This document shows positions 7,700-15,048 of a stretch of 29,178 bases of DNA, piece after piece. The DNA is from a virus. The DNA is taken from IMG/VR virus record IMGVR_UViG_3300018428_005699, positions 1 to 29,178 of that record; one strand, given 5' to 3'. The notes under the pieces were generated by a model. It was not told where the DNA came from. It made no database searches and worked only from the letters and a program-made list of their open reading frames with translations. Position 1 is the stretch's first letter. Every line of letters begins with the position of its first letter. The translations under genes and the position numbers were made by a program.

Positions 7700-7942
7700 A
7701 TGAATGATAAAGACGAAACTTGTTGGCAAGCCAACGAAAAGAACGAGACGCCTTGCCAAAACAAGGAGTGTCGACTTTGGCTTAAGTGTAAAGCCAAACA
7801 AAACTGTACGATCATAGCGGCGCAAGAAGGTCCTCTAACATTACAAGAGATAGGTAATTTACATGAATTAACTCGCATGCGCATCTGCCAAGTCGAAAAG
7901 GAAGCACTAAGAAAAATTAGAGAATCTGTCTTAGGTACGTAG
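7700..7942 (+). CDS. Small Cys-rich protein with a sigma-70 region 4-like helix-turn-helix
   Basis: An 80-residue protein, one of only three on the plus strand. Residues about 44-74 (PLTLQEIGNLHELTRMRICQ, then VEKEALRKIR) have the pattern of sigma-70 region 4: T-L-x-E-I-G, turn, T-x-x-R-I-x-Q-I-E, A-L-x-K-I-R. The first half is unlike sigma and holds cysteines at C8, C19, C24, C30 and C36, which could bind a metal or Fe-S cluster. GGAG lies 6 bases before the ATG and a near-consensus promoter lies upstream. It may bind -35 elements or host polymerase to redirect transcription. It is far too short for a full sigma factor, so adaptor or anti-sigma roles also fit. Confidence 0.75.
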   Translation: MNDKDETCWQANEKNETPCQNKECRLWLKCKAKQNCTIIAAQEGPLTLQEIGNLHELTRMRICQVEKEALRKIRESVLGT

Positions 7943-7966
7943 ATAAATATGAAGGGTAAAACTAAA

Positions 7967-7992
7967 ATGGGCGGAACAATGAGTCCGCCCAT
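7967..7992 (-). terminator. Rho-independent terminator between convergent genes
   Basis: ATGGGCGGA (7967-7975) pairs with TCCGCCCAT (7984-7992), an 8-base loop between. On the minus strand it is followed by TTTAGTTTT, so it ends the operon that finishes with the 67-residue gene. It also lies 24 bases past the plus-strand sigma-like gene and may serve both. The stem base resembles the terminator at 24025. Confidence 0.8.
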
Positions 7993-8015
7993 CTAATTTG
8001 TTCAATAAGAAACAA

Positions 8016-8219
8016 TTACTCTTTATCAGCTTTACGAGCCTTATCGCTTTCAACGGTGATTTTCACTAGTTCAGCTGCTTGATTCTTCAATAAACGAAGA
8101 CCTTTTCGTGCTCGAACACCGGCAGATACATTTCCAGCCGCGTTTTTGTGAACGTCCAGATCGATGGATTCGATAAGAGTTTTGATCTCTTGCCATTTTG
8201 ACGTGATGTCGTTACTCAT
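8016..8219 (-). CDS. Histone H1-like (Hc1-type) small basic protein
   Basis: A 67-residue helical basic protein: W-x-E-I-K-x-L-I-E-S-I-D-L-D-V at the start, then NAAGNVSAGVRARKGLRLLK (25-44) and a Lys-rich tail. This resembles the Hc1-type small histone-like proteins of bacteria and phages, in which the G-N-x-x-A-G-x-R-A-R-K-x-L-x-x-L-K segment is typical; they bind DNA and may compact or mark nucleoids. It lies last in the 10.8-8.0 kb operon, 2 bases after the previous gene and before a strong terminator. Identification is by pattern only. Confidence 0.6.
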   Translation of the reverse strand: MSNDITSKWQEIKTLIESIDLDVHKNAAGNVSAGVRARKGLRLLKNQAAELVKITVESDKARKADKE

Positions 8220-8221
8220 AA

Positions 8222-8455
8222 TTACTCTCCTGTAATGATGTTGGATTTAGTCCCTTCACGAGACTGGGTTATTGATTGCGTCAGTTCCTTCATAAGGCTG
8301 ACATTTTCTAGCTCCATCGCTAGAAGATAGATCATTTGCTCGAGTTGTTTTTGATTCACACCGTATTCAATCACGGTTTGAACGATTTCTCTCGCTTTGA
8401 TTTTATCTTGAATGTTTTGTTCTTCTGTAGATGTGCCAAATTGTTTCGTTGTCAT
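8222..8455 (-). CDS. Unrecognised small helical protein
   Basis: A 77-residue, probably all-helical protein (IQDKIKAREIVQTVIEYGVN, then QKQLEQMIYLLAMELEN). Charged and hydrophobic residues alternate as in a coiled-coil or helix-bundle dimer. It overlaps the upstream gene by ATGA (8452-8455), so translation is probably coupled. No family recognised; position next to the histone-like gene suggests a nucleic-acid accessory role, but nothing in the sequence proves it. Confidence 0.6.
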   Translation of the reverse strand: MTTKQFGTSTEEQNIQDKIKAREIVQTVIEYGVNQKQLEQMIYLLAMELENVSLMKELTQSITQSREGTKSNIITGE

Positions 8456-8913
8456 ACGATTCTCTTTTGTAAGAAAGGTTCCAGACGATAGTTGCCGGGC
8501 CCAATGAACTTAAGGATCTTACCACTAAGATCGCCACCTTCGGTTTCTTCACGGTGTATAATAATAAAGTCACCCCATTTTTCATTTTGTAAAATGTAAA
8601 GTGCGTGTTCCCAATCAGGTACCTCGCAATCATACGTCTCAAGCATCTGTTTTACTCCGCTTGGAAGCATCATTCCACAGTCTTTCTTCGTCATCACCGC
8701 TCCCACTTCTTGTCCCGGAAGGATTTCAGATTTACATACGTCTATAACGTTATGAATTACACCACAATTGTTACATCTCGCATGTTTTGGAATAGCTGTA
8801 TCGCTGTCATCGAACAAAGAAAACGCTACAAACGAATGATACTTGGGATTAGGATCCTTTCTGAACTGTGGTAAAACACAGTGGCACTCGATTAAATGTT
8901 TAAGTCCTTTCAT
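8452..8913 (-). CDS. Conserved phage-type protein with zinc-ribbon-like cysteines
   Basis: A 153-residue protein. The N-terminal half has MKGLKHLIECHCVLPQF (C10, C12), KHARCNNCGVIHNVIDVCKS (C47, C50, C60) and HSFVAFSLFDDSD, which looks like a small zinc-ribbon made from C-x-C, C-x2-C and a further Cys. The C-terminal half (WEHALYILQNEKWGDFIIIH) is a mixed alpha/beta segment. The pattern E-C-H-C-V-L-P-Q, then C-N-N-C-G-V-I-H, recalls a protein conserved in T4-like marine phages of unknown function; this is from memory and unchecked. GAGG precedes the ATG; 57 bases separate it from the RNase H-like gene. Confidence 0.65.
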   Translation of the reverse strand: MKGLKHLIECHCVLPQFRKDPNPKYHSFVAFSLFDDSDTAIPKHARCNNCGVIHNVIDVCKSEILPGQEVGAVMTKKDCGMMLPSGVKQMLETYDCEVPDWEHALYILQNEKWGDFIIIHREETEGGDLSGKILKFIGPGNYRLEPFLQKRIV

Positions 8914-8970
8914 ACGTTCCTCACAGATAGTAATTATGGGTGGAAACGCATTATCGTAAAATTAATTTTG

Positions 8971-9411
8971 CTATCTTGTATGATAATCTGCACATCCTGT
9001 TGCGCACCAAGCGCCTGGTTTATTCACATACTCAAAACCACAGCCAGTCACGTAGCCATGTGCAGACTTATTCAGAACAGAACTAGGAAATTTATCGTCA
9101 GAGTTTATATCACAATGTACTACGATATGAATGTTTGGTAGGCTCTCTCGTATCTTCCAAGCGATCGATAGCGACTTTTCAACTTCTGTCCATAACCTAT
9201 ATCGTATCTCTCGGGGCATGTTGGCAGAATGTTCCTTAGAGTACCAATATGTGACACACGGATTCTGGTATACTGCTATGGCTGTTGCAAATTTTGTGCC
9301 TCTGGAATAGTATTTTGAATCGCAACCTACGTGAACTGTGTCATATTTCTCAAGATACTCTATGATTTTATCGAATTCCCATTCGTCATTTTCACTTAGC
9401 CACCATTTCAT
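8971..9411 (-). CDS. YkuK-type RNase H-fold protein (DUF458 family)
   Basis: A 146-residue protein with the hallmarks of the YkuK/RNase H-like family: TVHVGCDSKYYSRGTKFATA (strand, catalytic-type Asp), EVEKSLSIAWKI (helix), IVVHCDINSD (second acidic strand), SAHGYVTGCGF and KPGAWCATGCADYHTR (the last acidic/His cluster). Family members keep the RNase H fold and its acidic residues; no activity is firmly established that I know of. I chose the ATG at 9411 (MKWWLSEND) over an upstream one at 9492 because GGAG and AAGG lie just before it and homology starts there. It overlaps the end of the chaperonin-like gene by 20 bases, suggesting coupling. Confidence 0.8.
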   Translation of the reverse strand: MKWWLSENDEWEFDKIIEYLEKYDTVHVGCDSKYYSRGTKFATAIAVYQNPCVTYWYSKEHSANMPREIRYRLWTEVEKSLSIAWKIRESLPNIHIVVHCDINSDDKFPSSVLNKSAHGYVTGCGFEYVNKPGAWCATGCADYHTR

Positions 9412-10621
9412 CCTTAACTCCAACAAGAAAACCACCAATATTAAGTATCTCTCGACGTAAGGATTGCGCAGTATCTTTTGCAGCGTCCACAAAACATCTA
9501 GGAAGAGGTCCTATAGGTGTTTCTACTTTTCCGGATGCTACGAAGCCGTTGTAATGTTTAAGAAGAGCATCGAGCTCTTCGAGAAGGTGTACGTTTTGTT
9601 TGTTCACCCAGATTTCTATTGCGTCATTTGATAACGATAGGATACGATCTTTATATAGAGTTTGTATCTCTTCTTCTTCAATTGTCTTTAATTTGTTTAT
9701 TAAATTACGAATGTGTCCATCTACGTTGGCTTCTTTATATAAAGATAAACCAAATTGTGTCCATTCTAATCTGTCGACAACGCCCCACTTATCTTCGTTC
9801 AAGACACTTGCGGAGATCAAATCACCAAAGTGTGCACTAATGAGTTCTCCTTCCGTGATTGCACACATGTCTGCAGCCAAGTTTATCGATTCAATCGAAT
9901 CTCCATAGGGTATCGGCAGAACATTCAATGCATTTCTTGTCCAATTAGTCGCTAGAGTCGCACTTATTTCCTCTGGAAAGCTTCTCGCTATGAGCAACAC
10001 AGGCCTTTTCGAATCATGATTCCACTGTAGAAGTGAATTAATTTCTCCTACTGTTTCGGGTGCTCCTTCGATCATGAGCACGATTGGATTTGATAACTCG
10101 ATATGTTCAACGTTCCCGATCATTCGATGAAACTGTGCGTCGAGTGATAACGGAAATCGAAAAGAGTTTCGATACTTGATAACTGTCTCGGATTCGTAAG
10201 AAGGCTTGAACATAATTTTTGTCAATGGGCCGACTACATCGTAGATGCTTCTGAATATATCTTTTGCTAGATCAGATCTAGATAACGAAAGAGTCGACTC
10301 TAGATAAGATTCTGAACTGGATCTCTCTGCGATCATATTTTCACAATCGATGTTGTGAAGAAACCACGGCACATACGAACCAGCACCAGGCTGCAGCCTA
10401 TCTGCAGAGAGCATAGAGTCTAATAACAGGTTTCTTAAAAGTAATTCGACACCATCGAAACTGTGGCCCAGTATCCACTTTTGCATCTGCAGATGAGAAG
10501 TCCTGTGAATATCGTTGATCACGAAGTGTTTTTCAGTGCAATACAAGTCTAATAATGACTTGGACCACCGAAACCACCCGTTGTGTCCGACTGTGTCGTA
10601 GAATTTAGTCTTTATTTGCAC
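9392..10621 (-). CDS. Divergent GroEL/Cpn60-like protein with a degenerate ATP site
   Basis: A 409-residue protein (GroEL about 548). Residues 178-275 follow the GroEL apical domain segment by segment: NPIVLMIEGAPET, KRPVLLIARSFPEEISATLA, TNWTRNALNVLPIPYGDSIE, DMCAITEGELIS, corresponding to [62 protein letters not shown]. Residues 301-355 match the return through the intermediate domain; D351 in LDALL lines up with the catalytic D398 region. At the N-terminus TVGHNG (10-15) sits where GroEL has TLGPKG, but the GDGTTT nucleotide loop has become SFDGVELLL (54-62) and KDGVSVA is lost. The C-terminal equatorial part is about 55 residues, not 130. It is probably non-cycling: a substrate holder or partner for host GroEL. 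GTG start with AGGA 7 bases before. Confidence 0.82.
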   Translation of the reverse strand: MQIKTKFYDTVGHNGWFRWSKSLLDLYCTEKHFVINDIHRTSHLQMQKWILGHSFDGVELLLRNLLLDSMLSADRLQPGAGSYVPWFLHNIDCENMIAERSSSESYLESTLSLSRSDLAKDIFRSIYDVVGPLTKIMFKPSYESETVIKYRNSFRFPLSLDAQFHRMIGNVEHIELSNPIVLMIEGAPETVGEINSLLQWNHDSKRPVLLIARSFPEEISATLATNWTRNALNVLPIPYGDSIESINLAADMCAITEGELISAHFGDLISASVLNEDKWGVVDRLEWTQFGLSLYKEANVDGHIRNLINKLKTIEEEEIQTLYKDRILSLSNDAIEIWVNKQNVHLLEELDALLKHYNGFVASGKVETPIGPLPRCFVDAAKDTAQSLRREILNIGGFLVGVKDEMVAK

Positions 10622-10832
10622 TGAACAATCCTGTCAAAGCAGAGCTGAACTCTTCTGCAGTCTGATTAATCGCCTCTGCCTTCTTCAATTCCTGTCCATA
10701 TTCTACTAGATAAGATCCAACTCTAGAAAATACTCCTAAACAGAACGCTATGATCGAAAAACTAAATGACTGACTGAACATTAATAGACTAAATATAACC
10801 AGAACTTCTGGCATTCCCAGTTTCACTTGCAT
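10605..10832 (-). CDS. Small membrane protein coupled to the chaperonin-like gene
   Basis: A 75-residue protein: MQVKLGMPEVLVIFSLLMFS, then FSFSIIAFCLGVFSRVGSYL, give one long or two short hydrophobic segments (about 8-42). A charged amphipathic tail follows (GQELKKAEAINQTAEEF), which should lie in the cytoplasm. AAGGAGG precedes the ATG. It overlaps the chaperonin-like start by 17 bases, so the two are probably translated together. It is not GroES-like. It might anchor the chaperonin-like protein or act on the membrane (for example holin-like), but there is no direct evidence for either. Confidence 0.65.
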   Translation of the reverse strand: MQVKLGMPEVLVIFSLLMFSQSFSFSIIAFCLGVFSRVGSYLVEYGQELKKAEAINQTAEEFSSALTGLFSANKD

Positions 10833-10884
10833 CGTTCCCTCCTTATTAAGAACCCATAATTAATTCTAATTCTGTAAAGTGTCT

Positions 10885-10913
10885 TTGTACAAATTAATTC
10901 TAGAAATTATAAT
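10885..10913 (+). promoter_or_regulatory. Sigma70-type promoter TTGTAC-17-TATAAT for the GIY-YIG gene
   Basis: TTGTAC (10885-10890), a 17-base spacer and a perfect TATAAT (10908-10913) lie just 6 bases before the ATG at 10920. This leaves almost no leader, so the transcript would be near-leaderless and no Shine-Dalgarno is visible. The surrounding gap (10833-10919) repeats AATTAATTCTA twice and TTGTACAA is itself palindromic, so it may also be an operator. Confidence 0.7.
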
Positions 10914-10919
10914 TCTAAT

Positions 10920-11171
10920 ATGAATAAATGGTACGTATACATAGTCGAATGCGCAGACGGAAGTCTGTACACTGGGATCACAACAGACGTAAATAGACGT
11001 CTTCTTGAACACAATTACTCTTTCAAGTCAGCAAAGTATACTAGGTCTAGACGTCCTGTACGATTGGTCTGGTCCAAAGAAGTTGCAGACCGATCAGAAG
11101 CCTCCAAAGAAGAATGGAGGATTAAACGATTGAAACGAAAGCAAAAGCTTGAATTAATTCAGGGTTTATGA
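10920..11171 (+). CDS. GIY-YIG nuclease-domain protein (YhbQ/UPF0213 type)
   Basis: An 83-residue single-domain protein. KWYVYIVECADGSLYTGITT has the Y-V-Y and Y-T-G-I elements that define the fold; R26/R27 (DVNRRLLEHN) supply the catalytic-type Arg and the His; SAKYTRSRRPVRLVW and ASKEEWRIKRLKRKQKLEL (the E on the last helix) complete the usual UPF0213 pattern. It probably cuts or nicks DNA structures; no target-recognition domain is present, so it is not a classic homing endonuclease. One of three plus-strand genes, with its own promoter, converging on and overlapping by 6 bases the minus-strand gene 11166-11732. Confidence 0.88.
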   Translation: MNKWYVYIVECADGSLYTGITTDVNRRLLEHNYSFKSAKYTRSRRPVRLVWSKEVADRSEASKEEWRIKRLKRKQKLELIQGL

Positions 11172-11732
11172 TACAGGAGGAAAAGTCATCCAGGGCGAAT
11201 CTTCTTGTGTATTGTTAGAGGCCCATGCGATGAAGTCCTCGAGAAGTCTTTCTACATCAGCTGGATCGTTTGTTTCAGCTCCAGCTGCGAAACCATTCTT
11301 GACAGCATCCGGCGATACACTCGAGATGAAACAACCCTCACCGGTGAAATCGCTATGATTTTTTTGCACATTGTATGATTTGTAATCACATCTCGCTTTG
11401 ATACCTGATCCCACCAACGTAAAATAGAACATGTCCGGTGGACTACCGTTTCTGCCGGGCATAAGTTGGAGGTCATCACCAATACCACCACCTCTGATCA
11501 TGTCAGCAACCATCTGTAATTCAGGTTTCAGTCGGTGCATCTTTTTTGGCCTTAGAGGTCTGTTGGATGCGTAGTCCCAGTTTGGATCGAAACCTATCGT
11601 TCCACCGTCCATGCCTATCCCTATCATCTTTTCTCTGTTTTGAGATTGTCTAATAACTTCTGCGTCACTCTCACCAAACTCTAGGATAATTTTTCGTAAG
11701 ACTCGTCTTAATCTCGACTCTGTAATTCTCAT
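11166..11732 (-). CDS. Unrecognised protein with an ITEsrLRRvlRkiiLE N-terminal tag
   Basis: A 188-residue protein. The first 18 residues, MRITESRLRRVLRKIILE, form a basic amphipathic helix of a kind that recurs at the N-termini of unrelated marine-phage proteins; a related LIRESVRRIILE occurs in the protein at 20758-21321. The body (MVADMIRGGGIGDDLQLMPG, FYFTLVGSGIKARCDYKSYN, DPADVERLLEDFIAWASNN) matches no family I know. GGGGAG lies before the ATG. Upstream are the hairpin and -10-like box at 11753-11783, which separate it from prkA. Confidence 0.65.
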   Translation of the reverse strand: MRITESRLRRVLRKIILEFGESDAEVIRQSQNREKMIGIGMDGGTIGFDPNWDYASNRPLRPKKMHRLKPELQMVADMIRGGGIGDDLQLMPGRNGSPPDMFYFTLVGSGIKARCDYKSYNVQKNHSDFTGEGCFISSVSPDAVKNGFAAGAETNDPADVERLLEDFIAWASNNTQEDSPWMTFPPVS

Positions 11733-11752
11733 TGTTTTCTCCCCAAACTAAA

Positions 11753-11783
11753 ATCGGTACAACTACTGAGTAATTATACCGAT
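11753..11783 (-). terminator. Hairpin after prkA, stem kept by G-U pairs, with an embedded -10-like box
   Basis: Two 15-base arms around one base (11768). Read as minus-strand RNA all 15 positions pair, two by G-U wobble; on the plus strand those two would be A-C mismatches, so the structure is made for minus-strand RNA. The outer end is followed by TTTTAGTTT, so it can terminate prkA transcription. The upstream arm contains a perfect TATAAT (11778-11773), but its -35 region (TCATAC) is poor. Confidence 0.6.
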
Positions 11784-11806
11784 TCACACGAAATAGTATG
11801 ACTTTA

Positions 11807-13729
11807 TTAAGAGTCACGCCATAGGTTATTCGATGCGTACGTTAGGACTTCTTCTGCAGAAGTTTCGTTATAGCCGTATTCGTCCATTAAAGTCTGAACC
11901 ATATCGCTGTATTTTTGCTTTTGCTCATCATCTCGGGTTTTGCTCTTAGTGACAATCCTCGCCATGTCCTTCACAGAGTTTATCAGATACGATTCGATCG
12001 CTTCCTTCAAGGGTTCATACGATTGGTAATCTACTTTAACGCCACGACGCATTTTTGCGAACATATACGCGGTGACATCTGAACGGAAACCTTGTCGAGA
12101 AGATCCCGTGATACCAATGAGTTCCTCGATGGACTTCATAAACCTTTCATCTGGTTCTCTTTCCTCTTTTGTAGTGCGACACTTAAGCTTTTGCTTCGTG
12201 GTGTACGCCTCTGCATTGTCAAGATAGGTGTCGAATAATGACTGAGCTTGTTCTTCGTACGCAGTGATGAAGGCTTTGGCGATTTCTGTTTCCAAAATCT
12301 TCAGATATTCTTCTCTCACAACGTTCTGTACGATTTCTAAACACCTTTCTCTAAAATCTTCATCTACGATTTGTTCTTTCACCATCTTTGTGAGTGATTT
12401 CATTACGCCGATAGGCGTGACACAATGGTTTTCACTCATGACCAACGCATGATCAATCGACTTCATAATGAATCGTGTAGAAATACCGTTCATGCCTTCT
12501 TCACGATGTTCTTCTCTTAGATCGTTGATGTCGATATTCTTGACTCTTCCCTTTTCAATCACTTCCTCACCGTTATAGATTTTCATCTTCGTAAGGAGAT
12601 CACACTTGCCTGACTTCTTCAATCGACTCATGATGGAGAACATCGATGCAACCTTAATAGTATGAGGTGCAATGTGAGCTTTGAAGTCTGATCTTTTAAG
12701 AATCTTTTCGTAGATCTTAATCTCTTCGTTTAATTCGAGACAGTATGGTACGTTGATCTTAACGACTCGGTCGAGGATCGCTTCGTTAGTATGCTCGGAC
12801 TTAAAACGATTCCACTCAGATTCGTTGCAGTGAGCAAGAATAACACCGTCGAAGAAAACCATATCGTGCTTACCAGGCGCCGGTACACGCTTTTCCTGTG
12901 TCGCAGTAATAATCGTATGTAGGAACTCAATCTCATTTTTGAAAACCTCGATGAGTTCGACGATTCCTCTGTTTCCTACATTGAATGCACCTGTAAGATT
13001 GAGTACTCGTGGGTCATCTTCTGAAAACTTATCCAGCTTAGATATGTCTTCAGATCCGATCAATACGGAAACATCTTGCGAATTTGCATCCATTGGAGGT
13101 ACAGAGGCGATCCCTCTACGACCTCGTTGCGAGAACGTGGAAGTCTTAACCTTAAAGTTTTCATATTTACCATCGTAATCTTCGAGGAGCCGGTGTCGAG
13201 CTACGGGACTAAGATCACCTTCGATCTTGACTCCCAACATGTCTTCGAACTGAGGTCGCAGGGATCGGGGGAGCAACTGAAGTGGTTCCCCTCTCTGTGG
13301 ATCACCATCGAGGTGGTAGTAGACTTCACCATCGAGTGCATCCTTGATGTGTTCGGTCAGTGCGGACTTTCCGGCACCTACTGGACCCATCAATAACAGA
13401 ACTTGTCTAGATTCTTCTCCTCGCAGTGACGCACTCTTAAGGAAGTGCATCAATTTTTCGATGACTCGTTCGTTACCAAAGAACTGTGATTTAAAGTAAT
13501 CGTAGATCTTAATGTTGTCATCGTTAAAGATCTTCTTCTTTCGAGGATCTTCGTTATCCATCGTAGCTACACCATGCTGCTTGATTGCATCATACAATCT
13601 TTTGTGCGCAGGCTTTGCGATGTCAGAATCTTGTTGTAATTTTTCTAGGTACTCAAGGAAGGTTCCTTCGAACTTTTCTTCCTTTTTCTCCGATCTTTGT
13701 TTGTTGATTAAATCGAGAAATTTACTCAT
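11807..13729 (-). CDS. prkA: PrkA/YeaG-family AAA+ serine protein kinase-like protein
   Basis: A 640-residue, full-length PrkA (E. coli YeaG about 644). The AAA+ part starts near residue 75 (YDYFKSQFFGNERVIEKL); Walker A is GPVGAGKS (115-122), followed by the PrkA-specific HLDGDPQRGEPLQLLPRSLR. Further family marks are GNRGIVELIEVFKNEIEFLH, the Q-E-K-R-V-P segment, HCNESEWNRFKSEHTNEAIL and DRVVKINVPYCL. The C-terminal PrkA domain follows from about residue 400 (GISTRFIMKSIDHAL). It is known as a Ser/Thr kinase, or AAA protease in some accounts, acting in starvation responses and sporulation. Here it is last of yhbH-spoVR-prkA, 15 bases after spoVR, behind AAGGAG. All key residues seem intact, so it is probably functional. 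Confidence 0.95.
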   Translation of the reverse strand: MSKFLDLINKQRSEKKEEKFEGTFLEYLEKLQQDSDIAKPAHKRLYDAIKQHGVATMDNEDPRKKKIFNDDNIKIYDYFKSQFFGNERVIEKLMHFLKSASLRGEESRQVLLLMGPVGAGKSALTEHIKDALDGEVYYHLDGDPQRGEPLQLLPRSLRPQFEDMLGVKIEGDLSPVARHRLLEDYDGKYENFKVKTSTFSQRGRRGIASVPPMDANSQDVSVLIGSEDISKLDKFSEDDPRVLNLTGAFNVGNRGIVELIEVFKNEIEFLHTIITATQEKRVPAPGKHDMVFFDGVILAHCNESEWNRFKSEHTNEAILDRVVKINVPYCLELNEEIKIYEKILKRSDFKAHIAPHTIKVASMFSIMSRLKKSGKCDLLTKMKIYNGEEVIEKGRVKNIDINDLREEHREEGMNGISTRFIMKSIDHALVMSENHCVTPIGVMKSLTKMVKEQIVDEDFRERCLEIVQNVVREEYLKILETEIAKAFITAYEEQAQSLFDTYLDNAEAYTTKQKLKCRTTKEEREPDERFMKSIEELIGITGSSRQGFRSDVTAYMFAKMRRGVKVDYQSYEPLKEAIESYLINSVKDMARIVTKSKTRDDEQKQKYSDMVQTLMDEYGYNETSAEEVLTYASNNLWRDS

Positions 13730-13744
13730 TAACGGCTCCTTAAC

Positions 13745-15046
13745 TTAAATCTCGTATGGTGCGTCGTCCACCATTGTTATTAATTTTACCTCACTTCCCC
13801 AAAGGTGTGAAATGTGAGAGACGACTTTTTCAGCATATTGTATTTCGAGGTCACGTCCATCGTGTTCGTGATGTAACACTAATATATATCCATCTTCGAT
13901 AGAATCTGCGTAAATAGTTGGAATAGAATTACCGGCAGTCTGTCGTAGCAGGACATTTTTTACGTTCTCCCATCCTTCTTCGTCGCTTACATCATCGACT
14001 TCGTAGTGATCTTTTTTCGCACTAAACGAAAATAGATTAAGCTCTTCGCAATCCTCTCGTGTCAGGTACTGTCTAATGAATGATTCATCATTGTGTACCT
14101 CTCTTGCGATGAAGCATTCCTCGAGACCATAACGTTCTTCGATCTTGTTGAACAGATGAAATCCTAAGTGGTACGGATTGATACGTCCTACGTGAGGTCT
14201 GACTACTTGATTATGAGACTTCAAGAATGGAAGATGTAAACCTTGCGGCAAATCAAGTTCATGAAGAATCTTATAGTGCCAAAAACACGCCCATCCTTCG
14301 TTCATAGTCTTGGTTCTGATCTGAGGCATGAAGTAATATGCTTCGTCTCTGACGATTTGCATCACATCTTTTTCCCAATCTTCCTTATGCTCACCATAAG
14401 CAGCGCAGAACCCGATCAGATCGTATTCAGGCCGATATGGCAGATCTCTTGCATCGACTTTATTCTTTCCGACTTTGTCGATATTTGCTAAACGGTATTG
14501 CTCATATTCTTCTGGAAGATTTGGAATGTCCATTGGATACCTAGGAACTTGATATGAAATCGCGTGACACGCATCAATTAGCGCTTCCACTTTTTCAATA
14601 CCAATATGTGGATCTTCACAATACGATTGTATACGTTTCTTTGCGTTTCTCATGCGCGGTACAACTGTATCGGCGCGGGTATACCCGAAGTTTCTATTCA
14701 TCTTGAAGAAATCGCTATGACCAACGCAGTGTGCCATGATAAGAATTTGCAAGTACAGCGGATTTTCCAACATCAAATAAGAGATACAAGGATCAGAGTT
14801 AATGATCAACTCGTAAGGTAGCCCGGTCATCCCGTGTTGGTATTGTGAGTGTTGCTGCTCAAAGGATTTACCATACGACCAGTGGCCATAATGTGTAGGC
14901 ATTCCGTGGTATGACATGTTACCTAACATCTCAAAGTAGTCACATGTTTCGTATGTGATAGGATACCAATCGAGGCCGTGTTTCTTTGCTATCTCACAGA
15001 TTCGATCATCCCAGTCTTGTAGGTCTTGTAAGTTCCAATCACTCAT
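13745..15046 (-). CDS. spoVR: SpoVR/YcgB-family protein
   Basis: A 433-residue protein (bacterial members about 470-510). It opens WNLQDLQDWDDRICEIAKKH, followed by GLDWYPITYETCDYFEMLGN and THYGHWSYGKSFEQQ, then YELIINSDPCISYLMLENPL and AHCVGHSDFFKMNRNF, all typical of SpoVR. NEGWACFWHYKILHELDLPQ and GRINPYHLGFHLFNKIEERY hold further conserved His/Glu residues. The function is not settled; it is needed for spore cortex in Bacillus and widely co-occurs with PrkA and YhbH. It lies between them with 2- and 15-base spacings, AGGAG before ATG. The shortfall in length is mainly at the C-terminus, which ends in short beta segments. Confidence 0.95.
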   Translation of the reverse strand: MSDWNLQDLQDWDDRICEIAKKHGLDWYPITYETCDYFEMLGNMSYHGMPTHYGHWSYGKSFEQQHSQYQHGMTGLPYELIINSDPCISYLMLENPLYLQILIMAHCVGHSDFFKMNRNFGYTRADTVVPRMRNAKKRIQSYCEDPHIGIEKVEALIDACHAISYQVPRYPMDIPNLPEEYEQYRLANIDKVGKNKVDARDLPYRPEYDLIGFCAAYGEHKEDWEKDVMQIVRDEAYYFMPQIRTKTMNEGWACFWHYKILHELDLPQGLHLPFLKSHNQVVRPHVGRINPYHLGFHLFNKIEERYGLEECFIAREVHNDESFIRQYLTREDCEELNLFSFSAKKDHYEVDDVSDEEGWENVKNVLLRQTAGNSIPTIYADSIEDGYILVLHHEHDGRDLEIQYAEKVVSHISHLWGSEVKLITMVDDAPYEI

Positions 15047-15048
15047 TA

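Noticed and set aside
7672-7992. Minus-strand frame of 106 codons opposite the sigma-like gene
   Set aside because: The plus-strand frame has a ribosome-binding site, promoter and recognisable region 4; the minus frame spans a terminator and has no family resemblance.
10920-11171. Homing endonuclease
   Set aside because: GIY-YIG domain alone with no DNA-recognition part, not inserted in an intron or split gene; the length and ending fit the YhbQ/UPF0213 type.
11753-11801. Separate promoter for gene 11166-11732 using the TATAAT in the hairpin
   Set aside because: The -35 at 17 bases (TCATAC) has little similarity to TTGACA or to the phage TTGTAC/TTGAAC boxes; kept only as a note to the hairpin.
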